NCBI GenBank assembly: GCA_934462715.1
Contig: CAKSIJ010000006.1
Span: 1-64,000, forward strand
Direction: 5' to 3'
Source of the DNA: an uncultured Clostridia bacterium
GTDB lineage: Bacteria > Bacillota > Clostridia > UBA1381
Length of the DNA stretch: 64,000 bases
The notes under the pieces are model-generated. The model saw only the letters and a program-made list of their open reading frames with translations, did not search any database and had not been told where the DNA came from. A program made the translations under genes and the position numbers. Below, in pieces: positions 1 to 8,694 of the stretch. Every line of letters starts with the position of its first letter. The stretch's first letter is position 1.

Positions 1-196
1 CGGTATTCGGAGCTTGAAGTATATACATACGACTGCGCTCCTCATAACGGCAATCTGCACGCATTTACTTCCGCAAGGAAACATAAGAAGAAAATGCGCA
101 CATCTCACCGGTATTCGGAGCTTGAAGTATATACATACGACTGCGCTCCTCATAACGGCAATCTGCACGCATTTACTTCCGCAAGAAAAAAACAAA
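1..196 (+). repeat. R108 tandem repeat array (two units visible)
   Basis: Two near-identical units of exactly 108 bp run from base 1 and from base 109; the second loses similarity near base 196. The window opens inside the array, so it probably extends upstream. The unit shares its period and, by eye, about two thirds of its bases with the array at 58.33-58.72 kb read on the minus strand, for example the words CTTGAAGTA, CATAAC, GCAA/CCTG and GCACATCTC. Because 108 is divisible by 3 one frame stays open through both units, but there is no ribosome binding site and I do not call a gene. The array lies about 60 bp upstream of gltX. Confidence 0.9.
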
Positions 197-260
197 GAAG
201 AAAACGCCTGCATATTTCAGACAGTACGGAAAAAATAAATCAATCAGATTGGAGATTACA

Positions 261-1922
261 ATGGATAACAAAAAATTAGCGGAGCTTTTATTTCCCGATA
301 TAAAGCAAACGGTGGAATACTACGAAGAAAAATATCCGAAAAGGGACTTATGCGAGGGAGCACAGGTAACGAGATTTGCGCCGAGCCCTACGGGATTTTT
401 GCACATCGGAGGATTATTTGCGGCATTTGTTTCGGAGCGTGCCGCACACACTACCGGCGGTGTATTCTATTTAAGAATAGAGGATACCGACAAAAAAAGA
501 GAGGTAGACAACGGAATATCGGGAATCGTTAAGGGAATCAAGGATTTCGGAATTAAAATTGACGAAGGTATGATGAGCGAAACCGAAGCAGTCGGAGAAT
601 ACGCTCCGTACATACAGAGCAAAAGAGCGGTAATTTATCAGACCTACTGCAAAAGTTTGGTCGAAAAAGGATTGGCATATCCTTGCTTCTGCACGGCTGA
701 GGAATTGAGTGAAGTAAGGGAACGACAGGAAAAGAACAAGGAAAATCCCGGCTATTACGGAAAGTATGCAAAATGCCGTGATTTAAGCTATGAGGAAATA
801 GAAGAAAAAATCAAAAACAGCGAGCCGTATGTTGTAAGACTGAAATCTCCCGGAGATGAGAAAAACAGAATATCCTTTATTGACGGTATCAAAGGAAAAA
901 TCGAGATGCCGGAAAACGTTCTGGACGTTGTGCTTTTAAAGACGGACGGCATACCGACATATCATTTTGCACACGCAATAGACGATCATCTGATGAGGAC
1001 AACCTATGTAATAAGAGGTGACGAGTGGATTGCTTCCGCACCGATACATTTGCAGCTGTTTGAGCTTTTGGGCTTTGAAGCACCGAAATACGCACACATT
1101 TCTCCGATAATGAAAGAGGACGAGGAAACCGGCGGCAAGAGAAAGCTTTCAAAGAGGAAAGACCCGGAGGCGGCTGTAAGCTACTATCATGAGGTGGGTT
1201 ATCCGAACGGAGCGGTTCTCGAATACCTTTATACAATAGCAAATTCAAACTACGAACAGTGGAGAACCGAAAACCCCGACTCATCTATGGACGACTACAA
1301 ATTCGATTTTGCGCACATGAGCAAGTCGGGAGCGTTATTTGATTTGATGAAGCTTACCGACATAAGCAAAACATATATATCAAAGCTTGATGCGGACGAG
1401 GTTCTTAATGCCGTTACCGCATGGGCGGAGGAATATAACAAAGACTTTGCAGAGCGTATAAACAAGGACAGAGAGTATGCAAGGAAGATATTTGCGATCG
1501 AAAGAGGAAACGAAAAGCCGAGAAAGGATATTGCAAAATGGGAGGACACTCCGGAATATACAAGATATTTCTACGAAGTACCCGAACAGTATGATTTCCC
1601 CGAAAATCTTTCAAATGCGGATATGATCGAAATACTCGAAAGCTATAAAAAGATATACAACCATGACGGAAGTGCCGAGGACTGGTTCCCGGCGGTTCGT
1701 GAAATGAGCGAAGCACTCGGATATGCGAAAGCACCAAAATTATATAAGAAGAATCCGGAGCAGTTCAGAGGTCATGTCGGAGATGTAAGCTCGGTGATAA
1801 GAGTTGCCGAAACAGGCAGAAGAAACACCCCCGATCTTTATCAGATTATGCAGGTTCTCGGAAAAGACGAGGTTATTGAAAGATTTGACAAGGCGATAAA
1901 ATACTTAAAGGAGGAAGCATAA
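261..1922 (+). CDS. gltX: Glutamyl-tRNA synthetase
   Basis: This class I synthetase charges tRNA with glutamate in the cytoplasm. The HIGH signature is FLHIGG at residues 46-51, preceded by RFAPSPTG, and the KMSKS-like loop is KLSKR at 295-299. The length of 553 residues exceeds the common ~485-residue bacterial enzyme, with about 36 extra residues before the catalytic core, as in a longer clostridial subgroup. I chose ATG 261 because GGAG lies 6 bases upstream; a TTG at 249 is in frame but lacks a site. The stop codon overlaps the glnS start by one base (TAATG), so the two are almost certainly cotranscribed and translationally coupled. Confidence 0.96.
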   Translation: MDNKKLAELLFPDIKQTVEYYEEKYPKRDLCEGAQVTRFAPSPTGFLHIGGLFAAFVSERAAHTTGGVFYLRIEDTDKKREVDNGISGIVKGIKDFGIKIDEGMMSETEAVGEYAPYIQSKRAVIYQTYCKSLVEKGLAYPCFCTAEELSEVRERQEKNKENPGYYGKYAKCRDLSYEEIEEKIKNSEPYVVRLKSPGDEKNRISFIDGIKGKIEMPENVLDVVLLKTDGIPTYHFAHAIDDHLMRTTYVIRGDEWIASAPIHLQLFELLGFEAPKYAHISPIMKEDEETGGKRKLSKRKDPEAAVSYYHEVGYPNGAVLEYLYTIANSNYEQWRTENPDSSMDDYKFDFAHMSKSGALFDLMKLTDISKTYISKLDADEVLNAVTAWAEEYNKDFAERINKDREYARKIFAIERGNEKPRKDIAKWEDTPEYTRYFYEVPEQYDFPENLSNADMIEILESYKKIYNHDGSAEDWFPAVREMSEALGYAKAPKLYKKNPEQFRGHVGDVSSVIRVAETGRRNTPDLYQIMQVLGKDEVIERFDKAIKYLKEEA

Positions 1923-3601
1923 TGGCAGAGGAAGTAAAGGAATTTTCCGGTACTAATTTTATACACGAAGCAATTAACAAGGATCTTGAAAACGGAGTTT
2001 ATGACAGAGTTCAGACGAGATTTCCGCCCGAACCCAACGGATATTTGCATATCGGTCACGCAAAGGCAATATGCATAGACTTCGGAACGGCAATAAAGTA
2101 TAACGGAGAGTGCAATTTAAGACTTGACGATACAAATCCCACAAAAGAGGACGTTGAGTATGTTGACGCAATAAAAGAGGATATTGAATGGCTCGGATTT
2201 AAGTGGAATAAAATCCTTTATGCGTCCGATTATTTTGACGTTATATATGAAAGCGCAGTAAAGCTTATTAAAATGGGCAAGGCATTCGTTGATGATTTGT
2301 CAGCTGATGAAATAAGAGAATACAGAGGCACTCTTACCGAACCCGGCAAAGACAGTCCTTATAAGAACAGAAGCATTGAGGAAAACCTCGATTTGTTTGA
2401 AAGAATGACAAAGGGTGAATTTGAAAACGGCGAAAAGGTTTTAAGAGCAAAAATTGATATGTTAAGTCCCAATCTCAATATGAGAGATCCTGTAATCTAC
2501 AGAATACTTCATGCGCATCATCACAGAACCGGCGACAAGTGGTGCGTATATCCGATGTATGACTTTGCACACCCGATTTCAGATACCGTTGAGGGAGTAA
2601 CTCACTCGCTGTGTTCTCTGGAATTTGAGGATCACAGACCGCTTTATGACTGGGTATTAAAAGAGCTTGGCTTTGAGCATCCGTCAAGACAGATTGAGTT
2701 TGCAAGAATGAATTTAAATTACACGCTGACAAGCAAAAGAAAGTGCTTAAAGCTTGTAAATGACGGTATCGTTTCGGGTTGGGACGATCCGAGAATGGGA
2801 ACGCTCTGCGGAATGAGAAGACGAGGCTACACAGCCGAAGCAATCAGAGATTTTTGCGAGAGAATCGGTGTTGCAAAGGCTAACAGCGTTATAGAATTCA
2901 GTCTGCTTGAAGCGTGCGTCCGCGATGATCTTAACAAAAAAGCGCCGAGAGCGATGGCTGTTTTAAGACCGATTAAATTGATTATTGACAACTATCCCGA
3001 GGGAAAGACCGAGCAGATCGAGGTTGAAATCAACCCGGAAAATCCGGAAGCCGGAACAAGAACGGTAGAATTTTCAAGAGAGCTTTATATAGAAGCTGAC
3101 GATTTCATGGAGGAGGCACCGAAAAAATATTTCAGACTTACTCCGGGGAATGAGGTGCGTTTAAAGGGTGCATACTACGTTACCGCAGTTTCGTGCGAAA
3201 AGGACGAAAACGGAAACGTTATCGCAGTACACTGCACATACGACCCCGAATCAAAGGGCGGACAAACTCCCGACGGACGTAAGGTGAGAGGTACAATCCA
3301 TTGGGTAAGTGCGGCTCATGCGGTTGACGCAACCGTAAGGCTTTACGACAGATTATTTAACGTTGAAAATCCATCCGATGAGAGCAAAGTCGGAAGCTTC
3401 ACTGAAAACTTAAATCCGAATTCGGAGGAAATTCTGACAAACTGCAAGCTTGAAGCAAATCTTGCCGATGTTAAGCCGGGAGATAAGTTCCAGTTTATGC
3501 GTTTGGGATATTTCTGCGTTGACAAGGACAGCACAAAGGATAATATAGTTATAAACAGAACCGTTGCGCTTAAGGACTCTTGGGCAAAGGTTAATAAGTA
3601 A
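1922..3601 (+). CDS. glnS: Glutaminyl-tRNA synthetase
   Basis: This class I synthetase attaches glutamine directly to tRNA-Gln. PPEPNGYLHIGH (residues 35-46) is the GlnRS form of the HIGH motif and LTSKRK (269-274) is the KMSKS-equivalent loop. The C-terminal half matches the anticodon-binding beta barrels in length; 559 residues is normal for GlnRS. It starts inside the gltX stop codon. Many Bacillota lack GlnRS and make Gln-tRNA with GatCAB, so this organism has at least the direct route, and the upstream GluRS need not mischarge tRNA-Gln. Whether gatCAB also exists cannot be seen here. Confidence 0.96.
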   Translation: MAEEVKEFSGTNFIHEAINKDLENGVYDRVQTRFPPEPNGYLHIGHAKAICIDFGTAIKYNGECNLRLDDTNPTKEDVEYVDAIKEDIEWLGFKWNKILYASDYFDVIYESAVKLIKMGKAFVDDLSADEIREYRGTLTEPGKDSPYKNRSIEENLDLFERMTKGEFENGEKVLRAKIDMLSPNLNMRDPVIYRILHAHHHRTGDKWCVYPMYDFAHPISDTVEGVTHSLCSLEFEDHRPLYDWVLKELGFEHPSRQIEFARMNLNYTLTSKRKCLKLVNDGIVSGWDDPRMGTLCGMRRRGYTAEAIRDFCERIGVAKANSVIEFSLLEACVRDDLNKKAPRAMAVLRPIKLIIDNYPEGKTEQIEVEINPENPEAGTRTVEFSRELYIEADDFMEEAPKKYFRLTPGNEVRLKGAYYVTAVSCEKDENGNVIAVHCTYDPESKGGQTPDGRKVRGTIHWVSAAHAVDATVRLYDRLFNVENPSDESKVGSFTENLNPNSEEILTNCKLEANLADVKPGDKFQFMRLGYFCVDKDSTKDNIVINRTVALKDSWAKVNK

Positions 3602-3619
3602 CAATAAGGATGGCGGCAT

Positions 3620-3937
3620 ATGGCAACAAGCAAGGAATATTTTGAATTTATCGCCGACAATTTATCCCATATAGACGGCGTGGATTATCGCAAGATGATG
3701 GGTGAATATATCATATATTATAATGAAAAGATAATAGGCGGCATTTATGACGACAGATTTCTGGTTAAAATAACCCCCTCGTCAAAACGGCTTATGCCGG
3801 GGGCGAGAGAGGAATTGCCGTATGAGGGTGCAAAATCAATGTTTTTGGTTGAAGAAATTGAAAACGGTGATTTTATAAAACAGCTTTTTGAAGAAATGTA
3901 CCCGGAGCTGCCGATGCCGAAAAAGAAGAAAAAATAA
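3620..3937 (+). CDS. TfoX N-terminal domain protein
   Basis: This 105-residue protein matches the TfoX N-terminal domain family: a MATSKEYFEFI start, then YRKMMGEYIIYYNEKIIGGI and a DDRFLVK segment. The C-terminal TfoX domain is absent and the protein ends in a lysine-rich tail (MPKKKKK). Stand-alone TfoX-N proteins are common in Clostridia and have no established biochemical role; they should not be equated with the competence regulator TfoX/Sxy. It lies 18 bp after glnS with AAGGA upstream of the ATG and may be the last gene of that operon. Confidence 0.85.
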   Translation: MATSKEYFEFIADNLSHIDGVDYRKMMGEYIIYYNEKIIGGIYDDRFLVKITPSSKRLMPGAREELPYEGAKSMFLVEEIENGDFIKQLFEEMYPELPMPKKKKK

Positions 3938-4011
3938 AGTCATTACGGCTTGATTAAAGCTTGTTTTTAGAGAATTTTGACTTTAGGAAAGGATTAAACA
4001 GGTAACAGATA

Positions 4012-5205
4012 ATGAATTATGAAAAATTTTATTCGGACAGAGTAAAGCCGATGAAAGGCTCGGCAATTCGTGAAATGTTCAAGAGAATGGCAGATCCGCA
4101 GATTATTTCTCTTGCCGGAGGAAATCCTGCGTCTGAGCTTTTCCCGGGAGATGAGCTTGCCGAAATCGCAAAGGACATTTTAACCGAAAATCCCGTGGGA
4201 GCATTGCAGTACGGCACAACCGACGGCTTGCCGGCAATGAAGGACTGTGCAATAGCACGTGCAAAAAAGGTTAATGCATATAATGACGGCGAGAGCGTAA
4301 TAATTACAACCGGAGCGAATCAGGGAATAGACTTAGCGGCAAAGGCGCTGATAAACAAGGGCGACAAAATTATAGTTGAAAGCCCGAGCTTTATAGGAAG
4401 CTTAAATGCGTTCAGAACGTATGAATGTGAGCTTGTCGGAGTAAAGGTGGATTCCGATGGAATGAATATGGATGAGCTTGAAAAAGCACTCAAGGAAAAC
4501 AGCGGCGTAAAGATGATTTACACAATCCCCACATTCCAAAATCCCACAGGAACAACAATGACTGTCGAAAAGAGAAAAAGACTTATTGAGCTGGCAAACA
4601 AGTATGACGTTATAGTGCTGGAGGATAATCCGTACGGTGATTTAAGATTCAGAGGAGAAAACGTTCCGACAATAAAGTCGCTCGATACCGAGGGCAGAGT
4701 TTTGTACTGCGGTTCATTCTCGAAGATACTGTCACCGGGAATGAGATTGGGCTATGTTATCGGCGCACCGGAAATAATATCAAAAATTGAGATATTGAAG
4801 CAGGTAAACGATGTACATACTCCGGTTTTGACACAGATGATGTGTGTGGAGTTTATGAAACGGTATAACATTGATGATTATATCGAGAAAAACAGAGAGC
4901 TTTACGGCAAAAAATGTAAGGTTATGGTTGATTCAATGGAAAAATATTTCCCGAAAGGAAAGGTAAATTACACCGTTCCGGACGGAGGCATTTTCCTTTG
5001 GTGCGAATGTCCCGGAATAGAGGATATTACGCCTGTTGTTGACAAAGCTTTGGAGAAGAAGGTTGCAATAGTGCCGGGTTCAAACTTTGCCATAGACAAC
5101 AAAGCGCCCTCAAATATGTTCAGATTAAATTATTCCTCCGCTTCGCCGGAAAAGATAGAAGAGGGAATAAAGCGGTTGGGAGAAGCGTTAAACGAAGTAT
5201 TATAA
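4012..5205 (+). CDS. PLP-dependent aminotransferase, class I/II (LysN/MocR-C-like)
   Basis: This fold-type I aminotransferase has 397 residues. The pyridoxal-phosphate lysine is in SFSKILSPGMRLGY, the substrate/cofactor motifs are TIPTFQNPTG and LEDNPYGDLRF, and the N-terminal ISLAGGNPASELFP is typical of the 2-aminoadipate/aromatic aminotransferase subgroup related to the C-terminal domain of MocR regulators. There is no N-terminal GntR helix-turn-helix, so it is an enzyme. The substrate cannot be read from sequence; 2-aminoadipate, aromatic or branched-chain amino acids are all possible. An AAAGGA about 21 bp upstream is rather distant for a ribosome binding site. Confidence 0.9.
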   Translation: MNYEKFYSDRVKPMKGSAIREMFKRMADPQIISLAGGNPASELFPGDELAEIAKDILTENPVGALQYGTTDGLPAMKDCAIARAKKVNAYNDGESVIITTGANQGIDLAAKALINKGDKIIVESPSFIGSLNAFRTYECELVGVKVDSDGMNMDELEKALKENSGVKMIYTIPTFQNPTGTTMTVEKRKRLIELANKYDVIVLEDNPYGDLRFRGENVPTIKSLDTEGRVLYCGSFSKILSPGMRLGYVIGAPEIISKIEILKQVNDVHTPVLTQMMCVEFMKRYNIDDYIEKNRELYGKKCKVMVDSMEKYFPKGKVNYTVPDGGIFLWCECPGIEDITPVVDKALEKKVAIVPGSNFAIDNKAPSNMFRLNYSSASPEKIEEGIKRLGEALNEVL

Positions 5206-5247
5206 TTTGAATTACTGCATAAAAAAATGCGGAAAGGGTGAAATATA

Positions 5248-6249
5248 ATGGACGATAAAAAGGTCATTTTTTCGGCGGTTCAGCCGTCGGGAAATATAAC
5301 TCTCGGAAACTATCTGGGAGCGATTAAAAACTGGGTGGATTTGCAAAAGGATTATCACTGCTGTTATTCTATTGTTGACGAACATTCGATTACCGTAAGA
5401 CAAGATCCGGTTCTTTTGAGAAAAAGAGCGTTGGATTTGTTAAAGCTTTATATTGCCTGCGGAATCAATCCGGAGGAGAATATTCTGTTTATACAGTCGC
5501 ACGTTCCGGCTCATGCGCAGCTTGCGTGGGTTCTTAACTGCTACACCTACATGGGCGAGCTTTCGAGAATGACTCAATTCAAGGATAAAAGCCGCGCTCA
5601 TGCCGACAACATCAATGCCGGACTGTTTACATATCCGGTGCTTATGGCGGCGGATATACTCTTATATCAGGCGGATCTTGTTCCTGTCGGAAAGGATCAG
5701 ATGCAGCATATCGAAATAACAAGAGATATTGCGGAGCGTTTTAACACTCTCTACGGAAATGTGTTCAAAATCCCCGAGGGATTCATGCCAAAGGCAGGCG
5801 CAAAGATTATGAGCCTTGCAGAGCCGACAAAGAAAATGTCAAAATCGGACGAGAATCCCAAAGCGTATATCTCGATGCTTGATGATTTCAATGTCATTGC
5901 AAAGAAGATAAAAAGCGCCGTGACCGACAGCGAGGGCGTTATCGAATACCGTGACGGCGACGAAACAAAGGCGGGAGTCAACAATCTTCTGACAATCATG
6001 TCGGCGGTTACCGGCAGAACAATTGACAGCATAGCTGCCGATTACAGCGGCAAGGGCTACGGTGATTTCAAGGCTGACGTTGCCGAAGCGGTTGTTGAAC
6101 ACATCAAGCCCATAAGAGCGGAATATGACAGACTTTCCGAGGATAAGGCATACCTTGTTGACGTATATACAAAGGGTGCCGAAAGGGCAAACAGGATAGC
6201 TGACAGAACATTGAAGAAGGTATATAAGAAAATCGGATTTATCGTATGA
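5248..6249 (+). CDS. trpS: Tryptophanyl-tRNA synthetase
   Basis: This class Ic synthetase charges tRNA-Trp. The HIGH-equivalent is TLGN (residues 18-21) after the FSAVQPSG motif typical of TrpRS, and KMSKS is at 196-200. The GKDQMQH and ITRDIAERFN segments agree with TrpRS. It has 333 residues, the usual size. AAAGGGTG precedes the ATG. I looked for a T-box leader in the 42 bp upstream and there is no room for one. Confidence 0.97.
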   Translation: MDDKKVIFSAVQPSGNITLGNYLGAIKNWVDLQKDYHCCYSIVDEHSITVRQDPVLLRKRALDLLKLYIACGINPEENILFIQSHVPAHAQLAWVLNCYTYMGELSRMTQFKDKSRAHADNINAGLFTYPVLMAADILLYQADLVPVGKDQMQHIEITRDIAERFNTLYGNVFKIPEGFMPKAGAKIMSLAEPTKKMSKSDENPKAYISMLDDFNVIAKKIKSAVTDSEGVIEYRDGDETKAGVNNLLTIMSAVTGRTIDSIAADYSGKGYGDFKADVAEAVVEHIKPIRAEYDRLSEDKAYLVDVYTKGAERANRIADRTLKKVYKKIGFIV

Positions 6250-6340
6250 TTTAATTCGTTTTCGGATTAGCGGATAGATTATTATCATTATCCGCAAAAT
6301 CAAGTCATGCCAGAAAGGCGGACGGAAAGGTTATTTTAAT

Positions 6341-7402
6341 ATGAATAATATTGACCTTATTAAGCTTATCGGAGCGTGTGTTGCTGCGTTTGTTTTTTCC
6401 TTTGCAAGCACACCTCTGGTAGAAAAGCTTGCATACAAATGGAACGCCATAGACGTTCCCAAAGACGGAAGAAGAATGCACAAAAGAGCAATCCCAAGGC
6501 TCGGAGGTCTTGCAATAATTTTCGGGTTTGCGGTGGCGGTGCTTTGCTTCGGAGTGAAAACCCGTGAAGTTCTTGCAATTCTTACAGGCTCGTTTATAAT
6601 TGCGGTTATGGGCATAGTTGACGATATAAAAGCACTTGACGCAAAGCCTAAGTTTTTTATACAGATACTTGCGGCGCTTGTGGTGGTAATCGGCGGAGAT
6701 ATGAAGATTCAGGTTTTTTCAAATCCGAACATATTATCCGATTCGGCATACCTCATAATGCCGGAATGGATTTCGGTGATAGTTACCACTGTGTGGATTG
6801 TATTTATAACCAATGCCGTAAACTTCATTGACGGACTTGACGGACTTGCCGCCGGTGTTTCTGCGATAATGTCGGTAAGTCTTGTGTTTATCGCAACAAG
6901 ACTCGGAGAGTATTATGTGGCGGTAATGGGGGTTGCGCTCATGGGTGCGTGCTTCGGATTTTTGCCGTACAATTTCAACCCGGCAAAAATATTTATGGGA
7001 GATACCGGTTCAACCTTTTTGGGTTTTATGCTTGCGAGCGTATCAATTTTGGGAATGTTCAAAAGCTATGCGATTATCTCTTTCGCCGTTCCCGTTTTAA
7101 TAATGGGCTTGCCGCTTTTTGACGCAAGTTTTGCAATGATAAGAAGGATTGCAAAGGGACAAAGCCCCATGAAAGCGGACAGAGGACATCTTCACCACAG
7201 ACTGATTGATATGGGATTTTCTCAAAAGCAGTCGGTATTTATATTGTATATTATAAGCGGACTTTTGGGGATAAGCGCAATCGTGCTTGCCGAAAGCGGT
7301 GCGCTCAAAGCGGTTATGCTGCTTGCCTGCGTGCTTGTGGTTATACTCATAAGCGGTCTGATACACAAGAAAAATTCAGAGGACAATTCAGGCGATGAAT
7401 AA
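6341..7402 (+). CDS. tagO: Undecaprenyl-phosphate sugar-1-phosphate transferase (TagO/WecA type)
   Basis: This polytopic membrane enzyme of the MraY/WecA glycosyltransferase-4 family transfers GlcNAc-1-phosphate (or a related sugar) from UDP to undecaprenyl phosphate, the first step of teichoic acid or other surface polymer synthesis. Diagnostic motifs are VDDIKAL with catalytic Asp94-Asp95, NFIDGLDGLAAG from residue 161, FMGDTGSTFLGF, and the HLHHRL loop that WecA/TagO proteins share and MraY lacks. About ten hydrophobic helices fill the 353 residues. wecB follows 99 bp downstream, supporting a UDP-GlcNAc-based wall polymer pathway. Confidence 0.92.
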   Translation: MNNIDLIKLIGACVAAFVFSFASTPLVEKLAYKWNAIDVPKDGRRMHKRAIPRLGGLAIIFGFAVAVLCFGVKTREVLAILTGSFIIAVMGIVDDIKALDAKPKFFIQILAALVVVIGGDMKIQVFSNPNILSDSAYLIMPEWISVIVTTVWIVFITNAVNFIDGLDGLAAGVSAIMSVSLVFIATRLGEYYVAVMGVALMGACFGFLPYNFNPAKIFMGDTGSTFLGFMLASVSILGMFKSYAIISFAVPVLIMGLPLFDASFAMIRRIAKGQSPMKADRGHLHHRLIDMGFSQKQSVFILYIISGLLGISAIVLAESGALKAVMLLACVLVVILISGLIHKKNSEDNSGDE

Positions 7403-7501
7403 ATTTTCGACGTATCGGCAATTATGCCGCAAATGAATAGTAGAATAATAAATAAATTATAATGCCGGCAGATTTTTATCTGTACAGCAGAAAGGAAAGC
7501 T

Positions 7502-8653
7502 ATGGATAAGATTAAAGTTATGACTGTTTTCGGTACAAGACCGGAGGCAATAAAAATGGCACCCTTGGCGATTGAGCTTGAGAATAACCCGAACATTGAC
7601 GCAACGGTATGCGTTACGGCACAGCACAGACAAATGCTCGATCAGGTGCTTGAAATATTTAAAATAAAGCCCGATTACGATTTGGATGTTATGAAGCAAA
7701 GACAAACTTTGGTTCAGATAACCTCCAGAGTGCTTGAGGGCTTGGACGAAGTGTTAAAAGAGGTTAAGCCGGATATCGTACTTGTACACGGCGATACAAC
7801 CACAAGCTTTGTCGGAGCGCTTGCGGCATTTTACAATCAAATCACCGTGGGTCACGTTGAGGCAGGATTGAGAACGTATGACATATATTCTCCGTTTCCG
7901 GAGGAAATGAACAGATGTCTGACCGGAAGAATAGCAGAACTGAATTTTTCGCCTACGGTAAAGAATAAGGAAAACCTTTTGAGGGAAAATGTATCGGAGG
8001 ATAAAATTTTCATTACCGGAAACACGGTAATCGACGCTATGAAAACAACCGTAAGCGAGGACTATGTTTTTACGACAGAGGAGCTTAACGGAATAGACTT
8101 TAAAAATCACAGAGTTATCGCTATGACGGCGCACAGGAGAGAAAATCTCGGAAAGCCTCTTGAAGAAATCTGTACGGCTGTAAAGCGATTGGTTGAGAAA
8201 TATGATGATGTTGAGGTTGTATATCCGGTTCATCTGAACCCGGCAGTAAGAGAAACGGTTTTCTCGATACTCGGCAATACCGACAGAGTACATCTTATAG
8301 AGCCGGTTAACGTTGATGAATTACATAATCTTATGGCTCGCAGCTACATGGTTATGACCGATTCGGGCGGTATTCAGGAGGAAGCGCCGTCATTAGCTAA
8401 ACCGGTGCTCGTTCTGAGAAAGGAAACAGAGCGCCCCGAAGCGGTTGAGGCAGGAACGGTCAAGATTGCCGGAGTTGACGGAGATACAATATTCTCTATG
8501 GCTTGCGAATTGCTTGACGACAAGGAGGCTTATGCAAAAATGGCTCATGCCGCAAATCCTTACGGCGACGGAAACGCTTCAAAGAGAATTGTTGACGCAA
8601 TTTTATATCACTTCGGAGTAACGGACAAAAGACCGGAGGATTATATAGGCTAA
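7502..8653 (+). CDS. wecB: UDP-N-acetylglucosamine 2-epimerase
   Basis: This non-hydrolysing epimerase (also called MnaA) interconverts UDP-GlcNAc and UDP-ManNAc in the cytoplasm, supplying ManNAc for linkage units or surface polysaccharide. The protein (383 residues) begins VFGTRPEAIKMAPL and has VHGDTTTSFVGALA, GHVEAGLRT, PEEMNR, TAHRREN and DSGGIQEEAPSL, all characteristic of the family. AGAAAGGAAAG gives a good ribosome binding site. Together with tagO it forms a two-gene wall-polymer block. The following aconitase gene begins 42 bp later. Confidence 0.95.
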   Translation: MDKIKVMTVFGTRPEAIKMAPLAIELENNPNIDATVCVTAQHRQMLDQVLEIFKIKPDYDLDVMKQRQTLVQITSRVLEGLDEVLKEVKPDIVLVHGDTTTSFVGALAAFYNQITVGHVEAGLRTYDIYSPFPEEMNRCLTGRIAELNFSPTVKNKENLLRENVSEDKIFITGNTVIDAMKTTVSEDYVFTTEELNGIDFKNHRVIAMTAHRRENLGKPLEEICTAVKRLVEKYDDVEVVYPVHLNPAVRETVFSILGNTDRVHLIEPVNVDELHNLMARSYMVMTDSGGIQEEAPSLAKPVLVLRKETERPEAVEAGTVKIAGVDGDTIFSMACELLDDKEAYAKMAHAANPYGDGNASKRIVDAILYHFGVTDKRPEDYIG

Positions 8654-8663
8654 TATTAGAATT

Positions 8664-8688
8664 TGCCGCATGGCGGCAGAATGGAGGA
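8664..8688 (+). promoter_or_regulatory. H-SD element upstream of acn
   Basis: TGCCGC-ATG... forms the stem TGCCGCA/TGGCGGCA, followed by GAATGGAGG and then ATG 7 bases later. It lies in the 41 bp between wecB and acn, so here it is intercistronic. It belongs to a family of hairpin-plus-Shine-Dalgarno elements repeated across this window. Confidence 0.85.
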
Positions 8689-8694
8689 AATAAC

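Noticed and set aside
14..238. 74-residue ORF through the first repeat array
   Set aside because: It is open because a 108-bp unit is repeated in frame; no ribosome binding site precedes it.
889..1284. 131-residue minus-strand ORF inside gltX
   Set aside because: It is a shadow of the gltX coding frame; gltX is strongly supported by motifs.
3601..3619. Possible H-SD before the TfoX-N gene (AAGGATGGCGGCATATG)
   Set aside because: Only one half of the palindrome is present and the binding site is on the wrong side.
5206..5247. T-box leader before trpS (and tyrS)
   Set aside because: The upstream gaps are 42 and 81 bp, too short for a T-box, and no specifier or T-box sequence is present.
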